Origin: Streptomyces atroolivaceus
GTDB taxonomy: Bacteria > Actinomycetota > Actinomycetes > Streptomycetales > Streptomycetaceae
Assembly (NCBI RefSeq): GCF_000717025.1
Contig: NZ_JNXG01000016.1
Coordinates: forward strand, 1-64,000
DNA: 64,000 bases
Direction: 5' to 3'
Shown: positions 59,667 to 64,000 of the stretch, one piece after another
Position numbering within the stretch: the first letter of the stretch is position 1
How the letters are laid out: each line of letters opens with the position of its first letter
Notes under the pieces: generated by a model
What the model saw: only the letters and a program-made list of their open reading frames with translations
Database searches by the model: none
What the model was told of the DNA's origin: nothing
Position numbers and translations under genes: made by a program

Positions 59667-59819
59667 ATGAACGCACGGGGGGCACTCGGGCGGTACGGCG
59701 AGGATCTGGCGGCACGGCTGCTGGCTGACGCCGGTATGACCGTGCTGGACCGCAACTGGCGGTGTCGCACAGGAGAGATCGACATCGTCGCCAGGGACGA
59801 ACAGGATGAATTGCATTAG
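59667..59819 (+). pseudogene. yraN: yraN (UPF0102), truncated by element insertion
   Basis: The frame from the ATG at 59667 (GGAGGTGG upstream) is a normal YraN N-terminus: [20 protein letters not shown], then [15 protein letters not shown], containing the nuclease-like GEIDIVA block. After about 44 residues the family sequence (normally leading into the EVKTR motif) is replaced by EQDELH and a TAG stop inside the element's palindromic motif. The 3' part of the gene is not in the window. YraN genes are otherwise about 120 codons and precede comM and dprA. Confidence 0.9.
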
Positions 59820-59827
59820 ATGCAACA
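59811..59827 (-). repeat. Palindromic 17-bp motif, copy 1 (element left end)
   Basis: Reading the minus strand: TGTTGCATCTAATGCAA. It matches the copy at 59938-59954 at 14 of 17 bases in the opposite orientation. Its own centre is an inverted repeat (TTGCAT-TAG-ATGCAA). It sits at the yraN junction, so it may be part of the recombination core site. Confidence 0.8.
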
Positions 59828-59937
59828 CTCCTCGCGGCGCCGGGATGGCCGTTTTTGCTGGTTGTGGGCCCGAGTCCGCTTCAGCGGCCAGAGGGGATTG
59901 AGTCGCTGACCTGCAGCCTAGCAGGCAAACTCAACAA

Positions 59938-59954
59938 TGTTGCGTCTGATACAA
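59938..59954 (+). repeat. Palindromic 17-bp motif, copy 2 (upstream of integrase)
   Basis: TGTTGCGTCTGATACAA, followed by CAG. It lies 8 bp before the chosen integrase start and inside any longer upstream frame. It could be an integrase arm site or an operator for the small HTH protein. Confidence 0.8.
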
Positions 59955-59962
59955 CAGTAGTT

Positions 59963-61078
59963 GTGAGCACTCAGGCCCCCGGATCGGCGCGTCTCGTCCT
60001 AGCGCGCAACGTCGTACACCTTGACCCGGCCCCTGCCGTTTTCGACGCGATGAAGGAGGGCTGGGCCCGGCAGCAGTCGGCCCGGTTTCTGAAGGCGTCG
60101 ACTATCGATCCGCGGCTGCGGGTGATCGAGCGGCTGGAGGAATTTTCCGGCCAGTACCCGTGGCAGTGGACGCCGGCCGAGGGTGAGGCGTTCATCGCCC
60201 ACCTTCGGAGCGGGAAGAAGCCGATCCAGCTGTCGACGGCCCGCACCTACGAGGTGACGATCGAGCTGTTCCTGGAGTACCTGCTCGACACCCGCTACGG
60301 CTGGCTCGACGCCTGTCTGGAGCGGTTTGGCGAGGTCCCGCAGCAGGTGTTCCACGAGGGCAATTCGGTTCTGCACACGGTCGAGTACGAGGGCGATCCG
60401 CGGCGGCGTCCGCTGACCTACGACGAGGTCCAGGCCCTCTTCGATGCCGCCGACGCCCGTCCGGGCAAGATCAGGGGACAGGGCCGCAAGGGTGCCTTGA
60501 CCGCGCTCCGAGACGCTGCGGTCATCAAGACGATCTACGCTTACGGCACCCGGCGCACGGAATCCTCGCGGGTTGACCTGACGGACCTGCGGCGGAGCCG
60601 GAAGGCTCCCCAGTTCCGTGGCTACGGCAGCATGATGGTCCGTTTCGGCAAGGCGTCGAAGGGGGCGCCGCCCAAGCGCCGCACGGTGCTGATGGTCCCG
60701 GAGATGGACTGGGCGGTCGACGTCCTGGACGAGTGGGTGACCGAGATCCGGCCGCACTTCTCGCCGGGTCGGCATCCCGCGCTCTGGGTGACCGAACGGA
60801 TCGGCCGAATATCCCCGCGGTCGATCAACGAGGCGTTTGTCACGGCCCGTGAGGCAGCTGGCCTCGATGAGGACCTTGACCTGCACTGTCTCCGCCACAG
60901 CTACATCACGCACCTGACGGAGTTCGGCTATCCCGCCCGGTTCGTACAGGAACAGGTCGGCCACTCTCATGCGTCAACCACAGCTGTCTACATGGGGGTC
61001 TCGAACGAGTACCGCAACACGCTGCTGGAAGCATCGATGAAGAACCGACTGGGCAACGACTGGGACGTGATCAAGTGA
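59963..61078 (+). CDS. Tyrosine-type recombinase/integrase (element gene 1)
   Basis: 371 residues from the GTG at 59963; the frame is open from 59855, but the palindromic motif precedes this GTG. N-terminal core-binding domain (about 25-115), then the catalytic domain with Arg197/198 in YGTRRTESSRVDL, HxxR as HCLRHSYITHL (His308, Arg311), His334 in VGHSHASTT, and Tyr343 in AVYMGV. All catalytic residues are present, so it is probably active. It overlaps the HTH gene by 4 bp (GTGA). I see no good ribosome binding site, so leaderless translation is possible. Confidence 0.93.
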   Translation: MSTQAPGSARLVLARNVVHLDPAPAVFDAMKEGWARQQSARFLKASTIDPRLRVIERLEEFSGQYPWQWTPAEGEAFIAHLRSGKKPIQLSTARTYEVTIELFLEYLLDTRYGWLDACLERFGEVPQQVFHEGNSVLHTVEYEGDPRRRPLTYDEVQALFDAADARPGKIRGQGRKGALTALRDAAVIKTIYAYGTRRTESSRVDLTDLRRSRKAPQFRGYGSMMVRFGKASKGAPPKRRTVLMVPEMDWAVDVLDEWVTEIRPHFSPGRHPALWVTERIGRISPRSINEAFVTAREAAGLDEDLDLHCLRHSYITHLTEFGYPARFVQEQVGHSHASTTAVYMGVSNEYRNTLLEASMKNRLGNDWDVIK

Positions 61079-61401
61079 TCAAGAAGATGGGCTACCAGTG
61101 GCAGCTCCGCCAGCTGATGGCCGAGCGCCAGATGTTCCAGACGTCCGACTTGGTGCCGCTGCTGGCCGAGCGTGGCGTCGTTCTGTCGCGGGAACAGGTC
61201 TACCGGCTGGTGACCCAGCCCCCGCAGCGGATGAGTATGGACACCCTCGTCGCGCTCTGCGACATTCTGCAGTGCACCCCCAACGACCTGATCAAGCCCG
61301 AGGTCGTCAACGTCCAGGTCCGCAAGACCGCCGACGGAGACGCCGCCCCGCTGACGGCCAAGCCCCGCCGCACCGTGATCCGCCGCCCAGGACAGTCGTG
61401 A
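61075..61401 (+). CDS. Small Cro/C1-type HTH protein (element gene 2)
   Basis: 108 residues, GTG at 61075 overlapping the integrase stop (GTGA). Residues about 8-72 form a Cro/C1-type HTH (WQLRQLMAERQMFQTSDLVP then SREQVYRLVTQ and MDTLVALCDILQCTPNDLI). A basic tail follows (AKPRRTVIRRPG). It may regulate the operon or act as a recombination directionality factor; its position between two recombinase genes favours a role in recombination. It overlaps the next gene by 4 bp. Confidence 0.88.
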   Translation: MIKKMGYQWQLRQLMAERQMFQTSDLVPLLAERGVVLSREQVYRLVTQPPQRMSMDTLVALCDILQCTPNDLIKPEVVNVQVRKTADGDAAPLTAKPRRTVIRRPGQS

Positions 61402-63686
61402 GTCCAGCCGACATACGCAAGCAGCGCGAGCTCGCCGAGGCCCGCGCCCGCTTGATCGCCTACCTCCAGCGGGTGGCCGGCCCCGCGCTGACAGCCGAGG
61501 ACGCCCAGGCAGCCCTGGAGAAGGCCAAGGCATGGAACTCCGGTCCGGCACGGGCCCTGGACAACTACTTCGTCGAGAATCCGAACGCCCTCACCGAGCC
61601 CTCACCGCTCAGCCCGCTCCAGGTGGTTCGGCTCCTCCAGCACCTCGAAGCCGCCGGACACGGCGACGCAGTTACCCAGCTGGCCTGCGCACGCTGCCAC
61701 CGCACCGGCCTCCGCCTCACCCGGAACACCCCGGAAGGCCGCTGCTGCGACTGGTGCGTCGCCCGAACCGAACTTCGCCCCTGCGCCCGCTGCGGGCGCG
61801 ACGGCCACATCGTCACCCGCCGCGAAGAGGGACCGATCTGCCGACACTGCTACTACACCGATCCGCAGGTCGTTGAGGAGTGCGCCGAATGCGGACGCAT
61901 CCGGAAGCCGTCCCGGCGCCGCGAGGACGGCACCAGTCTGTGTCAGGGATGCGCCCCCAAGCCGGAGCACGCATGCGTCCGTTGCGGGAAGCCGCGGCCG
62001 GCACAGGCCGTCACCGCCGATGGCCCGGTCTGCAGGGGCTGCTACCAATCCCCGCCTAAGCTCTGCGACCTCTGCCAGCAGGTCAAACCGATCAGCGTCC
62101 GCAAGACTGAGGGCCAGCCCGCCATCTGCGTCGACTGCTACCGCGGCCCCAAGCGGACCTGCGCCCACTGCAACCGGGTTCGGCACGGCTTCCAACACCA
62201 CAGCGGCGAGTTCTACTGCGCGTCCTGCCGTCCCCGCCGATCCCTGCCCTGCGCTGACTGCGGCGAGACCAAGCCAGTGCAAGTCAACTGGCCCGTCGGC
62301 ACCCTCTGCGACACGTGCTACCAGCGACGGAAGCGCAATCCGGCACCCTGCGCTCAGTGCGGCACCCTGCGCACGCTCGTCGGACGGACGGAGGACGGGA
62401 ACATCTGCGGCCCTTGCTCCGGCACGGACATCGACTTCTCCTGCCGCCGCTGCGGCTACCCCGGCGACATCTACGCCGACGGTTCCTGCTCGCGCTGCGT
62501 CTCCAAGGACCGGGTCCGTGACCTCCTGGGCGACGAGGACGGCAAGGTCCACCCCCAGCTCCAACCGCTCGCGGAACAGCTCGGCGCCGCCCAGGAACCC
62601 TGGTCCGTCATCACCTGGACCCGCCGCAGCGAATCGGCCCGGATGCTGGCCGGCCTCGCCGCACGGCACCAGGAGATCACCCACGAGATTCTCGACGAAC
62701 TGCCCCAGGACTGGGGGACCCTCTACGTCCGCGAACTCCTCGTCGCCGCCAACGTCCTGCCCAAGCGGCAGGAGAACTTTGCCCGCCTGCGTCTCTGGCT
62801 CGACACCACGCTCGCAGACGTTCCCCCCCACCACGCTCACGTCATCCGCCCGTTCGCGGAGTGGGGTGTCCTCCGCGACGCCCGGCGCCGGGCCGACAAG
62901 GGCCGCTACACCGCCGGCGCCGCCTCGAACGACCGGACGGACATCCGAACCGCGATCAAGTTCATGACCTGGCTTGACGAAAACTCGATGACGCTGGCAG
63001 GCCTCAGCCAGGAAGTTCTCGACCTGTGGTTGACCAAAAACCCAACATGGGCCCGCGGTCTATCAGCGTTCATCCGTTGGGCCGTCGCCCGCCGCATGAC
63101 GAGCAAGGTCACTGTTCCGACAAGGAGGCACGGGCTGCCCAGCCGATTCATGCACAGCGACGAACTCAACCAGCAGCTTCGCCGCTGCCTCAACGACGAC
63201 AGCCTCCCGTTGGAGGCCCGCATCATCGGTTGCCTGATCAGCCTCTATGCCCTGCCCACCACCCGCATCGTCGAGCTAACCACCGACCGCTTCCACCGCG
63301 ACGGCGACGATGCCTACCTCACGCTCAACCGGCATCCCGTGCTTCTTCCGCCCCGGCTCTCTGTCCTCATCGAGAAGCAGATCGTCAGCCCCAGTTGCCG
63401 GACTTCCGTGCTCCAGCAGCCACACGACGGCACACCTGGCTTCCTCTTCCCCGGGCGCCCGCCGAGCCGTCCCCGAAGCGCCGAGACCATCAACAACTAC
63501 ATGAGGAAGCACGGCCTGCCGGGCATCAGCGCACGCAACACAGCCATGATGGAAGCGATTACTGACCTCCCGCCCATCGTCGTCAGCGACCTCTTCGGTA
63601 TGCATCCCAAGACCGCCTACGTCTGGTCCCAGTACGCCCAGAACAGCTGGGCGGAGTATCTGGAAGCCGCCCAGGCCACCGACTAA
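61398..63686 (+). CDS. Protein with nine tandem zinc ribbons and a divergent tyrosine-recombinase-like domain (element gene 3)
   Basis: 762 residues, GTG at 61398 overlapping gene 2 by 4 bp. Residues 1-95: helical. Residues 97-367: eighteen CxxC motifs arranged as nine ribbons of 30-33 residues (CARC...CDWC, CARC...CRHC, CAEC...CQGC, CVRC...CRGC, CDLC...CVDC, CAHC...CASC, CADC...CDTC, CAQC...CGPC, CRRC...CSRC). Residues about 500-762: a core-binding-like helical bundle and a recombinase-like domain with Arg623 (TTRIVELTT), Arg713 (ISARNTA), His736 (FGMH) and Tyr746 (WSQYA). The usual His three residues before Arg713 is Ile710, so catalysis is doubtful. No close described function is known to me. 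Confidence 0.85.
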   Translation: MSPADIRKQRELAEARARLIAYLQRVAGPALTAEDAQAALEKAKAWNSGPARALDNYFVENPNALTEPSPLSPLQVVRLLQHLEAAGHGDAVTQLACARCHRTGLRLTRNTPEGRCCDWCVARTELRPCARCGRDGHIVTRREEGPICRHCYYTDPQVVEECAECGRIRKPSRRREDGTSLCQGCAPKPEHACVRCGKPRPAQAVTADGPVCRGCYQSPPKLCDLCQQVKPISVRKTEGQPAICVDCYRGPKRTCAHCNRVRHGFQHHSGEFYCASCRPRRSLPCADCGETKPVQVNWPVGTLCDTCYQRRKRNPAPCAQCGTLRTLVGRTEDGNICGPCSGTDIDFSCRRCGYPGDIYADGSCSRCVSKDRVRDLLGDEDGKVHPQLQPLAEQLGAAQEPWSVITWTRRSESARMLAGLAARHQEITHEILDELPQDWGTLYVRELLVAANVLPKRQENFARLRLWLDTTLADVPPHHAHVIRPFAEWGVLRDARRRADKGRYTAGAASNDRTDIRTAIKFMTWLDENSMTLAGLSQEVLDLWLTKNPTWARGLSAFIRWAVARRMTSKVTVPTRRHGLPSRFMHSDELNQQLRRCLNDDSLPLEARIIGCLISLYALPTTRIVELTTDRFHRDGDDAYLTLNRHPVLLPPRLSVLIEKQIVSPSCRTSVLQQPHDGTPGFLFPGRPPSRPRSAETINNYMRKHGLPGISARNTAMMEAITDLPPIVVSDLFGMHPKTAYVWSQYAQNSWAEYLEAAQATD

Positions 63687-63754
63687 GCAACGAGCCGGTT
63701 GTCAGTGCGATGCCCTAGGGTGACTGCCTCCTCTCGCACGGTAAGGAGCTAGGT

Positions 63755-64000
63755 ATGTCGGTTCATTTCGGCGACTTCTCGGACTTCTCGGACTGGGATT
63801 TTCGCCAGCTCGATCCTGCGTACGACGATCTCGCTGCCGCTCAGGATCGAATGCGTGATGCGCGACGCCGAGACGCCTCACCCACTGCTGAAGACATTCA
63901 GGCGCTGATGAGAGCGTGTTGGCAGCGCATCAATGAACTCAGGCACCCCCAGAATCCTGGCGGCGACCGGCTCTACGTTCTGGCCTTTGAAGGCCCTCAC
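63755..64000 (+). CDS. Hypothetical protein of the element, 3' end beyond window
   Basis: 82 codons visible from the ATG at 63755, with AAGGAG 7 bp upstream. It begins MSVHFGDFSDFSDWDFRQLD, with an acidic/aromatic FSD repeat, then a helical part (AAAQDRMRDARRRDASP; IQALMRACWQRINELRHP). A TAGGGT at 63716-63721 could be its -10 box. GC content is lower than in neighbouring core genes. Probably cargo of the element; function unknown. Confidence 0.75.
   Translation, partial: MSVHFGDFSDFSDWDFRQLDPAYDDLAAAQDRMRDARRRDASPTAEDIQALMRACWQRINELRHPQNPGGDRLYVLAFEGPH

Larger units (their letters stand above)
59797..64000 (+). mobile_element. Integrative element inserted in yraN (left part, right end beyond window)
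   Basis: Everything after about 59797 is foreign to the conserved gene order: a tyrosine recombinase, an HTH protein, a zinc-ribbon recombinase-like protein and a cargo gene, all rightward. The three recombination genes overlap by 4 bp each. The left junction lies within yraN, next to a palindromic motif repeated in inverse orientation 127 bp away. The right end is not present, so element type and size are unknown. Confidence 0.85.

Noticed and set aside
59855..59962. A longer integrase start upstream of the GTG at 59963
   Set aside because: The extra 36 residues have no domain similarity and the stretch contains the palindromic DNA motif, so it is more likely non-coding.

Overview
This window is chromosomal DNA of a high-GC actinomycete, almost certainly Streptomyces. 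The evidence is strong GC bias at third codon positions, GTG starts with polypurine ribosome binding sites, an HU protein with a long Lys/Ala tail, a cvn conservon, nsdA, four tandem type I signal peptidases, and a gene order that matches from memory the S. coelicolor core segment around SCO5541 to SCO5602.

Layout. 1-4785 (minus): cvn conservon, with GTPase CvnD cut by the window edge, DUF742 CvnC, roadblock CvnB and sensor kinase CvnA. 5368-8803: a small repeat-containing peptide gene, a fumarylacetoacetate hydrolase family enzyme, gltX and a HAD phosphatase. 8889-9203: tRNA-Gln, tRNA-Glu, tRNA-Gln with a 99-bp exact duplication and a terminator. 9495-13821: ndgR divergent from leuCD, a small conserved gene, hupS and another small gene. 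13832-20850: cofC, plsC, gpsA, ddl, a DUF3515 lipoprotein, an Lrp ligand-binding (RAM) protein, thiL, thiD and rpmB. 21108-29233: FakA-like kinase, recG, rsmD, coaD, a coiled-coil protein, DUF177, rpmF and rnc. 29314-37004: mutM, an HxlR regulator with a decayed SDR remnant beside it, a secreted CAP protein, acyP, a small coiled-coil gene and smc. 37258-42212: glcP-like sugar porter, NCS1 permease, ftsY and a primase-polymerase-like protein. 42648-48633: nsdA, then amtB-glnK-glnD behind a GlnR-type box. 48754-59534: ffh, a methyltransferase, a SprT-like protein, rpsP-khpA-rimM-trmD-rplS, four lepB genes, a Nudix hydrolase and DUF2469.

The one clearly accessory region is the right end. The housekeeping gene yraN (start 59667) is cut after about 44 codons. 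What follows is an operon of three overlapping genes: an apparently active tyrosine recombinase, a small Cro/C1-type HTH protein, and a 762-residue protein with nine tandem CxxC/CxxC zinc ribbons followed by a divergent tyrosine-recombinase-like domain. Two copies of a palindromic 17-bp motif lie at the junction and just before the integrase start. A further gene runs off the window. This is best read as the left end of an integrative element with an unusual three-component recombination module, and it is the main candidate for an under-described system here.

How the genes work together: most of the window is information processing and cell-envelope housekeeping. The SRP pathway (ffh, ftsY) sits with the signal peptidases that process exported proteins. 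Nitrogen sensing is grouped as amtB-glnK-glnD. Leucine synthesis is paired with its regulator ndgR. Chromosome organisation is represented by smc and hupS.
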